A stretch of DNA of 64,000 nucleotides from Polychytrium aggregatum (GCF_025602895.1 NW_026516346.1:35139-99138), one strand, 5' to 3'; positions 1 through 11,695 are shown, counted from the stretch's first letter. Numbers and translations: made by a program. Notes: generated by a model not told the origin, from the sequence alone.

Positions 1-3000
1 TGATTCAGATCATGTACTTTGAGCGCGGCGCGACACTGATAAAAGAAGGCGAGCGCAACGATGGCCTCTACTTTGTGATTGATGGCATGCTCCAAGCTTC
101 CATGAAAACCCAGGTTGAGGTCTCTATGCAGCCCAAAGCTCGCCAAACCACCTACGATGCCGAAGTTACTGAACCCCGCGGAGTTCAAACGCGGTCTTTT
201 CGCAAGAGTCTCTTTTTGATCAAGCCTGGTGGTCTGGCTGGATATCTTGCCGCCCTGACAGGTATGAACGTTTGTAATGGCACTCACCTCCACCGGCGGC
301 ATCTGAGAACCGATTCTGCCCTGCTCGTTCGCAATCGATTTGGGGAGGAGGCCCGCTTGGTCGTGCTGAGCAATCCTCCAGCAGCTTTCAGCACCCGCCA
401 CACTACGGCCGTTTCATGGACCATTACCGTCTAACTTGTCTCGATCACGCTTCGTTTACCACGATGGAACTAAGGCCATGCCTCATTCGTGACAATCCGA
501 GCAAAGAAGGATACCCTCGTCGGCTTCATGTCTCGAGCCAATCTTGACCGCCTCGTGGAGCGTCATCCTGCTATTCTTCTGACTCTAGCTAAGCGACTCA
601 TCAGTCAGCTCTCCCCAATCGTTCTTCACATCGATGTCGCCCTCGAGTGGACCACAATCAGTGCCGGCCAGTTGCTCTGTCGCCAGGGTGACCACTCGGA
701 TGCACTCTACATAGTGCTCAACGGGCGACTCCGCAGCATCGCTGAACACCAGCGGAATGGGGAGAAGCAGCTTGAAATCCTTGGTGAGTACGGCCAAGGT
801 GAATCAGTTGGCGAACAAGAGGTGCTCACGGACGTGCGCCGACCAGCAACTATCCACGCCATTCGAGACACCGAGATTGCGGTTATGCCCAAGACCCTGT
901 TCAATACGCTGTGTCTTCGCCATCCCGAGATCACCATCCAAATGGCCAAGATCATTGCCACCCGCTCGATTTCGACCCCTCAGCGTCTTCCAGCCTCGTC
1001 CATTATTTCCGATTCTCTTGGCGCTGCTGCAGACCTTGGCAAAAACAACGTCAACCTCAAGACCGTGGCACTGCTGCCCGTCAATGGAATCACCCCCATA
1101 GCCGAGTTTGCCGACAAGCTTGGCGATGCCCTCGAGCTCATCGGCGCCAGTGTCGCTCGTCTCAATACCTCTGCGGTTATGAGCAAGCTTGGAAAGCACG
1201 CTTTCAATCGCCTTGGAAGACTCAAGTTGAACAACTGGCTTGCCGAACAGGAAGAAAGCTACAGGATCGTTCTCTATATTGCCGACGGCGGCGTGAACGC
1301 ACCGTGGACACAACGGTGCATCCGTCAGGTAGATCAAAGCCCACGCGGCAGTTGCTCAGCAGCTCCGCCTGGATACCAGTCCAGGCGAACGCACTGAGTT
1401 CGGCCTGTCCTGTCCTGTCCTGTCCTGTCCTGTCCTGTCCTGTCCTGTCCTGTCCTGTCCTGTCCTGTCCTGTCCTGTCCTGTCCTGTCCTGTCCGCGTT
1501 GACTGATTTGTTTCTAACCAGCCTTTGATCACATCCCCATTCTTATGGCGCCTCCTCCAACCACGGACTCATTATCTCATCCTTGGTGGCGATGATGCTT
1601 GCCACATAGGCCGACTGTATTCTGTTAGTTGGTCTCGGTGACGGCGATCCATCGATTGGAGAATTTGAGCGACTCCTGCTCGGTATGAAGACTACGGCTC
1701 GCAAAGAACTCGTTCTTTTGCACTCAGAGCGCCGATGTCAATCAGGAAGCACCGCACGGTGGCTGAAAAACCGGCTCTGGATCCATGCCCATCATCATGT
1801 ATGTCGTCGGCCTCAATGCCGGTTCATCCACTGGGCGGTACCGTGGTATCCCACCCCAAACCAACCGAGTTCCTTCGACTAGATGTTGTGGCTTGTTGTT
1901 TCCGGGTTCGTTAGGCTGATCCAATAACTACAAAGACGCATCCTCGCTCACAATTCCCACCCCCGTTACCGATCCTGCTGGTGTCCTAGGTCCACATGCC
2001 GATCATTGGTCCCAAGATCTTCAATGACAGCCGTCGGCAGGGTACTCTTCTTCATTTGCGTCATCTGCGAGGCCAGCTCTCCAAGTATTATGCTCAGGTG
2101 ACCGCAAAGGACTTCAAGGCAGATCACTCTGCCATGACCTCGCCCAATATCTATACCGGCATTCGATCGGACTTTGCGCGTCTTTCGCGCAGACTGCTGT
2201 CCCGCTCAATCGGCCTTGTCCTCGGCGGAGGTGGAGCCCGTGGCTTGTCTCACCTCGGTGTGATCCGAGCATTCGAAGAAGCCGGCATTCCAATCGATAT
2301 GGTGGGCGGCACAAGCATCGGCAGCTTCGTGTCGGGCCTCTACGCCCGCGAAAACGACCATGTCTCGATCTATGGCCGAGCAAAATCCTTCAGCGGCCGA
2401 ATGACCAGTGTCTGGCGCCAGCTTATGGACCTCACATACCCTGTCACCAGCCTATTCAATGGCCACGAGTTCAATCGTGGTATATGGAAGGTAAGCTTAG
2501 TGTCTCGTCTGGGAACAGCAAGGCCGTTTTTCGTGTGTAGCTGGGAGGGTATTGGATCGCGACATTCAGGTACAGATTGATTCTCTTGGAACCATCCGGG
2601 GTTGCCAGCGCCACCGTCCAGCGGCTGGCTGGGTGAGCGGATAGGCGTGTACTTGCTAATGGGACGGCTCAGGCCAAGTCTGACTAACACACACGGCTCG
2701 ATGCGCGCCAACAGTGCTTTTCCAATACCCAGATTGAAGACTGTTGGCTCTCCTTCTTTGCAGTGACCACCAACATAACGTGGTCTCGAATGGAAATCCA
2801 CCAGAAAGGCTACATGTGGCGCTACATCCGCGCGTCAATGTCGCTCTCGGGATACCTGCCGCCACTGTGCGACAACGGCAACATGCTTCTGGACGGCGGT
2901 TACCTCAACAACCTGCCGGCAGATGTTATGCGATCGCTTGGCGCCGAGACGATCGTGGCTGTAGACGTTGGCAATGTCGACGACACTTCACCTGTGAACT

Positions 3001-3362
3001 ATGGCGACACGCTCTCGGGCTGGTGGGTGCTACTGCGGCGCTACAATCCCTTTGAAAAAACCGACTATGGCAAGATCCCACAACTCGCCGACATCCAGTC
3101 GCGCCTGGCGTACGTGTCGAGTGTCAAACAACTCGAGGAGGCCAAGCGAGTCGAAGGGTGCTACTACCTGCATCCGCCTGTTCACAAGTACGGCGTCCTG
3201 AGCTTTGATAAGTTCCAGGAAATTTACGAGACCGGCTACCGGTTTGGTCAAGACATTGTCCAAAAGTGGGAGAAAGACGGTACCCTGCAGAAACGGTTTG
3301 GGGTTCGTAAGGACGACGGCAAACCAGGCAAGACTGGGCACGCTCGTCGTGCCTCTATATAG
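1..3362 (+). CDS. NTE1: Lysophospholipase NTE1 (patatin-like phospholipase), 3' part
   Basis: Serine esterase of the neuropathy-target-esterase family, an ER-membrane enzyme that deacylates phosphatidylcholine and lysophosphatidylcholine. The gene runs off the left edge, so the N-terminal membrane segment and first cyclic-nucleotide-binding domain are missing. Phase-consistent exons are 3-261, 475-1328, 1610-1798, 1990-2490 and 2715-3362. Exons 1-2 hold two cNMP-binding modules (a [13 protein letters not shown] segment, then one from about 640 to 950). The patatin domain has the oxyanion stretch GGGGARG, the nucleophile motif GTSIG (Ser codon 2314-2316) and the DGG motif holding the dyad Asp (2892-2894), so it looks catalytically intact. 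Intron 1329-1609 contains a (TGTCC)n array. The stop is TAG at 3360. Family identity is certain from the patatin region and the typical motif order; the exact first codon lies outside the window. Confidence 0.93.
1406..1495. repeat. (TGTCC)18 minisatellite in an NTE1 intron
   Basis: Eighteen perfect head-to-tail copies of the pentamer TGTCC fill 90 of the 281 bases of intron 1329-1609. The splice sites lie outside the array. The strand is strongly C/T biased apart from the G in each unit, and the repeat is likely length-variable. Confidence 0.97.
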
Positions 3363-4102
3363 AGAGAACTAGTGCTGTTGCTGTTCCAGCATATCTGGTA
3401 TAGGAATGCCGGCCTGTCGCCTGTCGCCTGCCACCTGCTGCACTTCGTTTCATTTCCTGGTGTACTTTGTATGCACACTTGCTTTCTTTTTACTTTGTCG
3501 CGCCATCGCTTTTGTCTGTCTCGCCTGGTCGGCCCAGTCTTGGGTCCCCCTGTCAAGTCACCTCGAATGTCTGCAGCGCACCCGAAACGGGTCACTCGTT
3601 GTCGAGTCCAGGGTGTCACTTTTTTTTTCAGATTTCGGAATACACATCCATACATTGGCAGTGGTGTACATAGCCCCGACCTCATGACGAGCGCCGTCCA
3701 AGACCCACACGGAGGTCGATCGGCTTGGTCGACGAACTGCCTTGATGTTGCCACCCCGCCCCACCCCCCAAAAAACTCTTCCCACATCGACCTCCATCCG
3801 AGTAGATGAGTTGAATCGCACCGACGGCGGAGCAGCTCGAAAGAACCAAAGAGCCTCAGGAAATGACAGGCTTCGCCCGGCTTCCGTGTAGTAGATAGCA
3901 TGTGATTCCCTTGGATGACCTCAATAATACGTGTATTCTCGTCTAAAAGATTGTTCGCCAACAAGAAACCAAGTGTCCTGTTGCATTTGCACGGCTGTGC
4001 CGGGTCTCCAAGGCCAGGGAAGACAGGGTGTCCACTTTGACGACATGGAGCGCATGTCTCCCCATGATCATGTCAGCCGCAGCGGCGTCCCTGTCTCGGC
4101 GA
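3363..4102. other. Intergenic, convergent 3' ends
   Basis: This 740-base gap lies between the NTE1 stop and the nitrilase stop, so both genes point into it. Open frames here are short and show no recognisable domain. It contains a T9 run near 3620 and a GCC/CCA-rich stretch near 3755. I see no gene in it; it should hold the two 3' UTRs and polyadenylation sites. Confidence 0.6.
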
Positions 4103-5332
4103 CTATTCCAGCTCGAGGAGGGTCTGTCGCTTTCGGTTCACCACCAGTCGAGTTACATCGGGGCGGGAGTAGTGACCGGCCAAGTCAAAGTTCTGGCGCT
4201 CCTCGCGAACGCGCTGATGATTCAGGACCACAACGACAACGGCTTCTCTGCCGACGATGGGCTCAAGGACCCATCGACCGTCGGGACCGGCGACGCACGA
4301 GCCGCCGTTGGCAAACGATCCCGATGAATGGGCCTTGATTTCGGCTGCCTTCGGGATATCGTCCGGAATATCATCGGCGTGCATTGTGCTGCTGACAGAG
4401 ATGACAAAGGATCGGGATTCTTGGGCAATGAAGCGAGTGATATCCTCGGTGTTGCGCAGATTGCCAGGCCAAAGGGCAATATGGAGATCCTCGCCTGGAA
4501 GCAAGGAGCGGAGAGGTCAAGACGAAAGCGTTGATGGTGAGTGGTAGACATGGAGGGTCAGAGCCTGGCGAAACCTGACCGACAAGACTCAAACCATGCG
4601 AGCCAATGAGAAAAGCAAGCATCTGGATCATAGTCCAAGGCAGGCATCAATGGCCGATCGTCCAATATCCGGAACAAACCTACCTTGAGCATAGAGGGCC
4701 GCTCTGGAGAGAGGCATCCAGTTCTCGAAGCAGTTGAGGGTTCCGTAGGTGAAGCGGCCGAGTGGATGCACAACTAGACCATTGCCATCCCCCGGCGACC
4801 AGGCCAGACGTTCCTGTTTGGGATCAAGAGGTGTCAGCGACAAGGCTCTCCGATAGTCGTCCGCCACCAGCCCAATGCCGGTCTTTACCTCATAAGTTGG
4901 GCAGAGCTTGCGATGAGCGCTGGCAATCGTGCCGCGGGCGTCGATCGTGACTGCCGTGCAGTAGAGGCTGTGTCCTCCTCGGTCCTTTGGACGCTCGATG
5001 GTGCCGAGAACGACAGCGATGCTGAGCTGCCGGGCAAGAGCGCAGACAGAGTCAAGGTGGCCATCTTCGATGCAAACAGCTTGATCCATGTAGTGCGCAT
5101 GGATCTCCTTCTGAAGCGGATGGTCCCAGCGAGCGGCATCGGTGCGCTCAAGCCACCAGGGATAACCAGGGACGAGAGCTTCGCCAAAGACGACCAGCTG
5201 GGCGCTCTGTTGGGCAGCCTCGCGGATGGCCTCATGGACCTTGGCAAGGGTTTTGGTGCGGTCGAGCCAGACGGGGGTGATCTGGGCCAGGGCGACCCGG
5301 ACTTCGTCGGTGGAGGCGTCTGCAAAGGCCAT
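4103..5332 (-). CDS. Nitrilase (carbon-nitrogen hydrolase family)
   Basis: Cytosolic nitrilase-type enzyme that hydrolyses nitriles to carboxylate and ammonia. Two exons on the minus strand, 4684-5332 and 4103-4494, join through a GTAGGT...CAG intron in phase 1 and give 346 aa, the usual nitrilase length. The Glu-Lys-Cys triad is visible: FGEALVPGYP (Glu), HRKLCPTYEV (Lys) and GTLNCFENWMP (Cys). The ATG at 5332 was chosen because the frame upstream of it only reaches a TTG and because VRVALAQITPVW follows closely, as expected for a nitrilase N-terminus. Cys is followed by Phe where most nitrilases have Trp. The natural substrate cannot be told from sequence; aliphatic nitrilase or a plant/fungal cyanoalanine-type enzyme are both possible. 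The last 12 residues are not conserved in type. Confidence 0.87.
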
Positions 5333-5803
5333 GGGAGCAGCAGAATCGATCGGTGCAATCCGAGATGAAAAAGACGGATCTGGAGCAGCGCTTGTGGGGA
5401 CGAGATCTTGGGCGACGGCGTTGTCGTGGGTCCTTCCCGAGAATGGCGTCAACGAGAACCACGATCGCCGAGCAGCGCCGGGTGAGACGGTTCAGGGCTC
5501 GGGTGTCGATCAGAGTCGTCCGATTCACAGCCCACACAGCCCACGCCGGCCAACAAGTCGGTCATCCGCGTGTTGGGGGTGTATTGTTTCCGAGTGAGTT
5601 TGCTGCCCAGAGCGCAGGTTCTCGATATCGATAAATGGGTGTGTATTTGGAGCGCCAGGGAAAACAAAAGGCAGCAACCAGCAATCGAATCAGGCGTGCG
5701 CGTGATCCGTGTCGTTCATGGCATTAAGGAAAAAGAAAGAAATGCATACAGGGGAGGAGTTGTGGAGGGGACGCAGCGATGGCACACATCTTTGCCAGAT
5801 CAA
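5333..5803. other. Intergenic between nitrilase 5' end and OTC 3' end
   Basis: This 471-base spacer must hold the nitrilase promoter and the 3' UTR of the carbamoyltransferase gene, both on the minus strand. Several reading frames stay open through it by composition, but none starts with ATG and shows a domain. No repeat or RNA gene was recognised. Confidence 0.5.
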
Positions 5804-7231
5804 TCAGTCATCGCGGGCACGGATCATGAGCATCTCATAGACAGACATGACCGTGTACTTTCGGTTCTCAGCCTCGGGGAAGACGATCGACCGGGCAGGG
5901 TTATAGAAGACCTCGTCGTCAACCTCTTCTTTCTTGCGGGGCAGGCAGTGCATGAACTTCCAGTTGGGTTTGGCATGGCCAGACTTGGCCATGGCCTCGG
6001 TGATCTGGTGACAGAGGAAACCGAGAGCGGCAGGGAGCGAGTCAGCAAATATCACAGCATGTGACAAATCGCGACAACGGCAGCAGCAAGAACAGGGTGA
6101 TAAGCAGGGTCAGACCCAGGGCACGAGTGTTACCTGGTAGCCGGCAAACTCCATCAGGCGCTTGGCTTTCTCGGCCTCTTGGCCCATCGAGACCCAGGTA
6201 TCGGTGATGATGACATCGGCGCCGTTGATGGCGACGAGCGGGTCGGTGGTGAAGCTGATCTCGCCATACGATTCGTCGCCGTTTTCGCCGCCACGCGAGT
6301 TCTTGAGGGCGAACTCGACAACGTCAGACTCGGGCTGGTAGCCCTTGGGTGTGGCAACCGAAAACGAAATGCCAACACGGGGCAAAGTGGTCATGAGAGA
6401 ATGCAGGATGTTGTTGGCATCGCCAACCCAGGCGACCTTCAGGTTCTTGAATAGCGGAAGGGGAAGGGGGCCCTCGTGATCGAGACAATCGGGAAGATAG
6501 GTCTCGTAGAGAGTCATCAGATCGGCAAGGATCTGCAGCGGGTGGAACTTGGCCGTCAACGCGTTGATGACGGGAACCGTAGAATGAGCCGCCAAGGTCT
6601 GCAACAGGGAGGACATGGAAACGGTGAGAAGTGACGCACAAAAGGCGAAGCAAGGATTGGGTGGTCAGAAGACATGCGATACGGGCGAACGAGCGACAGG
6701 ACGGAACCACCAACACAAAACACCTACCTCAATCTCAGAGTGCTCGCCAACTCGGGCCAGGATAGCGTCAACCATGCTACTGACGACAATGGCAGTGTCC
6801 ATCAGGGGCTCTCCGCCAGAGATCTGGATGTCCTCCTTGCCCAAAAACATGGGATGGCCACCAAAGTAGGCCCATCCGGCCTCGGCAGAAACACGAGTAC
6901 GGGTGCTTCGCTTGGTGAAGATCATGGCAAGAGTCTTGCCCTTGAAAGGGAGAGAATTGGGGGTCGAGTGCGTCGACTCGGCCTTCATGAAGGCCTTGAT
7001 TTCCAGGGCCCGGCGCACGAGCGAGAGAACCTGAGGAGTCGAAAAGTCCTTGAGGGCAACAAAGTGCTTGACGCCGCCAAAGCAGACATCAGGTCCGCCG
7101 TAGGGGATGTGGTAGAATGCCTTGCGCTGGGCAAGAGAGTTGGACAGGGTGGGAACAAGACCCTTGGGGGCGGGGCCGCCGAAGGAACGGGCAACGGAGG
7201 CCTGGGACGAATGCTTGAGGATGGTGTTCAT
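5804..7231 (-). CDS. ARG3: Ornithine carbamoyltransferase (mitochondrial)
   Basis: Catalyses carbamoyl phosphate plus ornithine to citrulline and phosphate in arginine biosynthesis. Three minus-strand exons, 6728-7231, 6134-6598 and 5804-6004, are all phase 0 and encode 389 aa. Diagnostic motifs are present in order: the carbamoyl-phosphate loop STRTR, the HPLQ motif (FHPLQILAD), the ornithine-loop region ending in SMGQE, and the catalytic HCLPR. The N-terminus ([19 protein letters not shown]) is rich in Arg, Lys and Ser and lacks acidic residues, as in a mitochondrial presequence, matching filamentous-fungal argB rather than cytosolic yeast ARG3. The ATG at 7231 is the only start before that sequence. 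It is divergent from the gene at 8324. Nothing looks damaged. Confidence 0.96.
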
Positions 7232-8323
7232 TGCAGCAGATCGATACGAATCACAGAGAGGACGGTGCGGGATGCGATTTATAGACCGGAGGTTTTCCAG
7301 ATCTGGCGGGGCACCAAGGTGAAGCGAAGGTCGGGTCAGAATCAACGAGCAGACTGCGAGAATCGATGAGGGAGAGGGATGGGAGACCGGTGGATTGGCA
7401 GCATCATTCGTGATCGGGCGCAAAGCCGAGCGGGGACTGGGGGGGTGTGCGACGGCAACCAGAGAGGCGAGCGAAACACGGCGATAACACCGAGACAAGC
7501 AGCGGCACTTACTTGGTCAGAGATGTAGTCAAGCTGGACTTTTTCAGACGTGTGGATGTAGCAACAAATCATCGACCTTTGATCTCTTCAAAGGAAGGAG
7601 ATAGGTCCGAGGTTGCGGAGAACGAACGAACGAGCGGGTGGGTGGCGAGAGAGATGCAAGACAGCGATCGGGCAGCGCCGCAGGTTATATATTCCCGCCG
7701 CTGGCGCGAAAAAACGCAGTCGCCTCCGCGATAGGCCAGATAAGAGCATTACGTCAGCGATGACGGGCCGGACACATGACCGCGCGCACAAGGCCGTGCG
7801 CAGCGCGTTGCCGTGCGACGGCGGGCGGACACGGCGTGGCGCAGGCGCACGGGACGCGCCACGGGACTGGCTGCGGCTGCGCATGTGCGGCTGGCCACGG
7901 GCTGGCCGGGAGGGACGTGTGGCAGTGCCGGTGCACGTGGTCAGCGATGGTGTCGCCGAGTGTGGCGGTGAGTGTCGCAGAGAGTGGACGATGGGCGTCA
8001 CCGACCATGTGAGTGCACAGCCGAAGATCAATGCCACAGACCAATGCTGCAGACCAATGCTGCAGATCAATGCCACAGACCAATGCTGCAGATCAATGCT
8101 GCAGGCAAATGTCGCAGGCGCTCTGCGCCCAAGGGCACATGCGTGACAGATGCGTCACAGCCTCGCGATTTTGGCCCGCGCCGTGTCACCAGTCGTTTCG
8201 TCACCAGCCTCATTTCTCCACCATCTCTCCTCCACCATCTCTCCTCCTGCATCGTCTCTCCTCCTGCATCATCTCTCCTGCACCATCTCTCCGTTCCGCA
8301 CATCGCCATCGGCACTCGTCGGC
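7232..8323. promoter_or_regulatory. Divergent promoter region, OTC / SH3-receptor gene
   Basis: About 1.1 kb separates two divergent start codons, so both promoters must lie here. A CRE/ATF-like core ACGTCA with a neighbouring GATGACG half-site occurs at about 7751-7764. A GC-rich stretch runs 7780-7930, a 13-bp minisatellite lies at 8028-8118, and a pyrimidine-rich tandem tract built on CTCCTCCACCATCT-like units runs from about 8214 to 8290, just before the ATG at 8324. No convincing ORF is present. Transcription-factor assignment is inference. Confidence 0.5.
8028..8118. repeat. 13-bp minisatellite, 7 copies
   Basis: Seven contiguous 13-bp units of the form YCAATGCYRCAGA (for example CCAATGCTGCAGA), the last two ending in AGG. 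Several units carry a PstI palindrome CTGCAG. The units are too short and have no unique spacers, so this is not a CRISPR array. Confidence 0.95.
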
Positions 8324-10357
8324 ATGGCCCTGTCCCTGCTTCCTTGGCTGCTGGTCCTGGTGCTTCCAGCATCCTCTGTCGTTGCTGCCTCGCTCGATCC
8401 CTCTGGATGCACCGCCATCGCCTCGGCCAATCCTCCCCTTTCCAAGGACTATGCCGTCCCAGATCCCTCCGACAACAATGTCCTTATCAACTGCATGAAC
8501 TTTTGCCAGGACCGCAACAGCAACATCGCCCCCGCCCGCATCGCGGTCTTCTGGCAGCAGTGCTCCTCCAGCCCGCAGATGTATTGCACATGTTTCCCGA
8601 CCTATGTCAGCTATCCATCGACCACCTGTGGCAGCAAGAGCCCAGGCACATGCGGCGGTGTGCCCTGCGGAGACTGCACAGCAGCCCTCTTCTATGATGT
8701 ACGTTCGCTCGGCTGCTCGCCATGTTCACTTGGATTGGCTTGAGACATCTCATACCATCAACACATGTCTGTACAGATCACCGGTGTTGTTCGACCACCA
8801 CCACCACCTCCTCCTCCTCCTCCTCCTCCTCCGCCGCCGCCGCCGCCGCCGCCTCCGGGAACCACCTCGCAAGCCCCAGGATCCACCGGCCCGCCGTCTC
8901 CTGCCAGTACCTCGGTCTCGAGTGGCGCACCATCTGGGTCCATGTCGGCGGCGTCAACACAAGCAACCGCCTCGGTGTCCGTTTTGCCCCCGTCGTCTGT
9001 CACCGGCTCGGTCATGTCTGAAGCATCGCAGAGCGTCACATCCAATCCAGCCGACACAAGCCTACCCTCCGGGCTGCTCCCGCCCACACCGGCTCCGAGC
9101 GGAGGCAGCACCACCGGCAGTACTGCTACTGGCTCCTCTGCGAGCACAACCGCGGTTGTCATGTACGCCACCATTGGCATTCTTATCATCCTTCTCGGCA
9201 GCCTCATTATCTATCGGTCGAGGAGAAAGCTGAACCCGTCCCGCAAGCCGAGATCCAGTCCCGACCAGGAGCCTGTTTCGCCACTGATCAGTCATGCCGC
9301 CGCCATTGCCATGGTCCCCCTTGGCCGCCAGTCCTCCGATGATGGAATCGGCCTCGTGTCTTTCCGCCAACAGACGCTACCACCGGATTCGTCCTCCCAA
9401 GCGCATGCTCAAGTCCAAGCCCAGGATCCAAGCTCTGTGTCTCGAGCGTCTGCGATAGCTGTAGAACCAACAATAGTGTCTGTACCATCGACTTTGACGG
9501 AGGAGCGCTTGACATCCGCAACTGCCCAGTCCGACATTATAACGGAGCCGAGCCCAGCCACAGAATCCGACGAAAAGTTCATCTTGTTTGTCGCGATGAG
9601 TGCTTACCACCCAACCGCTGACGACGAGCTCGAGATCAACACCGGAGACATCATTGGAATCCGGTTAGTGCCTCGTTTGCGATGACGACGGGCCCTCTTC
9701 TCGATTGGGGTACTTTTTCAACAAGCATGGCTCTGCGCAAACTCTGATTGCTCATGCTGGTCCTGTCTGTTCGATCCTCACCAGAAACGGCGACACCACC
9801 AAGTCCCGCATGAAAGGCGTCAACACCACCACCACAAAAACCGGATTCTTCCCTGGCCGCCTCCTGACCAGCTCGCTGAGCGCAACTGGGACTGAATCTG
9901 CCGGGTCGGTGGTGTCTTCTAGGGCTTACCAACAATCCGTCGAACCCAATCAGCCCGATTCGCAGGATTCTGCCCATGCGTCCCGCTACATCGTCTCGGT
10001 GCCGTTTCAGTCCCAAAGACCCGACGAAATAACCCTCCGCAGCCACGATACCGTGCAAGTCCGGTGAGTAGCCCTGTTCAGCAGAGGCGTCGATGGCTGT
10101 GCTGGAGCCGGATGCCTACTGCAAGTTCCTAGCAGCTCGTTTACAAGCCTTTTAACCTCTCGCCGCTCTGTTTCTTTCGCCCATGCATCGCCATCTCCAG
10201 CCATTGGTTTGAAGATGGTTGGGTTTATGGCACGAACGAAGCCACTGCTCAATCCGGGATCTTTCCATCAACGTATCTACAACCTCTGGACCCTGTCGAT
10301 GCGCCCCCGGAATACTCTGAGAGCGGCCAGCGGTCGCCACCAGGGAACAAACTCTAG
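8324..10357 (+). CDS. Receptor-like membrane protein with two SH3 domains
   Basis: Four exons, 8324-8698, 8777-9663, 9785-10063 and 10201-10357, join in phase and encode 565 aa. In order: a signal peptide (MALSLLPWLLVLVLPASSVVA); a Cys-rich ectodomain of about 105 residues with paired cysteines (CTCF, CGGVPCGDC); a run of 21 prolines (codons 8795-8857); a Ser/Thr/Pro stalk; one membrane helix (VVMYATIGILIILLGSLIIY) followed by a basic stop-transfer RSRRK; and a cytoplasmic part with two SH3 domains. SH3-1 runs FVAMSAYHPTADDELEI to KTGFFPG, SH3-2 YIVSVPFQSQRPDEITL to SGIFPS, and each is split by an intron. The same layout, with one SH3, recurs at 60467. The topology resembles the yeast Fus1/Sho1 class of signalling adaptors, but the ectodomain is not one I recognise. 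A role in surface sensing or polarity is inference. Confidence 0.82.
8795..8857 (+). repeat. CCN trinucleotide repeat coding poly-proline
   Basis: Twenty-one consecutive proline codons in three blocks: CCA, then CCT, then CCG. The blockwise codon use suggests expansion by slippage at three places. It separates the Cys-rich ectodomain from the Ser/Thr stalk of the SH3 receptor-like protein. Confidence 0.95.
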
Positions 10358-10612
10358 ACAGACCCGTTGCCTGCGTGTCGACCTATTTGGGTGTGGCAGC
10401 TGCAACGGACACTCGCCGCACGGGCATCATACGACTCTGGATTCCGTGTGATTCCAGATCATGCACGAATCTATGACACTGTCGCTGATTCTGATACATT
10501 GTAATTCCATTGCCGCCGTGTTTAACATGGGACGAGGCGGGGCTGCTTTGTCCGTCCCGAATACATGAATGCATGAATGCATGCACACTCTTGTGATTCT
10601 CACTGGCAATTT

Positions 10613-11695
10613 ATCACAATCAATTTTTTCCGGCTGCTCGCGGTTGCTCATCTCGAATATGAATACACGCTGTAGACCAAGATGCAGCAAAAGTTGGAAT
10701 CCGGCCATGGTCGGTTGACGGCATTTGGTATCATCTTGAGCCAATTGACGGTGGTGGTGGGCGATTGATGCGGAGGAATGACCAATTGTATCATTGTTGG
10801 AAGCTCCACTCCGATTGCGGACAAGAGCCACCACCATCTGAATCTCTCTGGTTGGGAACCTAGTCAAGCGTGGCTGTGTGTCAGCGAGATGACATGATCG
10901 CTTGGCTATCAGGCAAGACTCACCTTGACAAGATGTCTTCCCACGACTGATTGAGCGAGCGATGCGTTTCTGGATCTGAATCAAGGACGCCAGTGTGAGC
11001 ATCTCTGCCAGCCCAAAATGCGCTGGTTTTGAGGAGATTCTTTCTTCCCCAAGGGCGGAGCCAGCCATCGCTGCTATTTTCTCGCCAGATGGCTCCCAAG
11101 AGAAAGACACCCCGACCCCGACCCAGGAGAGTCATTGGGTGATCCTGGGTCGGGGTCGGGGTCGGGGGGTGTCTTTCTCTTGGGAGCCATCTGGCGAGAA
11201 AATAGCAGCGATGGCTGGCTCCGCCCTTGGGGAAGAAAGAATCTCCTCAAAACCAGCGCATTTTGGGCTGGCAGAGATGCTGCGCAGTGGCGTCCTTGAT
11301 TCAGATCCAGAATTGCATCGCTGAGCAATGAATGAAATGACGCGGTATCAGTGCCTACCGACCAATAGAAAAGCAGAATATAAATGAATGAAACCAAAAG
11401 AACCCCTGCTGTCTACATTGGAGCCGGCTGGAGCCGGATGGGAGCGGGAAGAAACAATCCAGAATGCATCCAGGATCGAATGCATTCTGCGCAGCATGAG
11501 ACACGTGATAAAGTACTTCTGGGCGAATGCCGAGGATCTGGTACCCACCACCGTCAATCGGCTCAAGGTGATACCAAATGCCGTCAACCGACCATGGCCG
11601 GATTCCAACTTTGCTGCGCCACATACAACGTGACTTTCAGGTGACCGAGATGAGCAGCCGCGAGGAGCCGGAAAAAATTGATAGTGGGGCTGGCT
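10613..11695. repeat. ~1.1-kb mosaic inverted repeat containing transposon pieces
   Basis: Two nested pairs of inverted arms share nearly the same centre. The inner arms (about 10960-11133 and 11144-11318) meet at a GGGTCGGGGTCGGGG/complement hairpin near 11140 and are almost perfect. The outer arms (about 10613-10765 and 11533-11695) pair with few mismatches around 11150; the stretches between inner and outer arms do not obviously pair. The inner left arm begins in the 3' end of a DDE transposase (RLIERAMRFW-stop, about 10945-10980) and then a frame starting MAPKRKTPRPRPRR at 11089, matching the N-terminus style of the Fanzor at 32491 (MPPKRK). So the inner palindrome is an inverted duplication of a Fanzor-transposon segment. 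The outer right arm is the sequence leading up to SPT4. Confidence 0.85.

Noticed and set aside
4684-5452. Nitrilase start at 5452
   Set aside because: That position is TTG on the minus strand; ATG at 5332 gives the normal family length.
8028-8118. Possible CRISPR-like array
   Set aside because: 13-bp head-to-tail units without spacers in a eukaryotic promoter region: a minisatellite.
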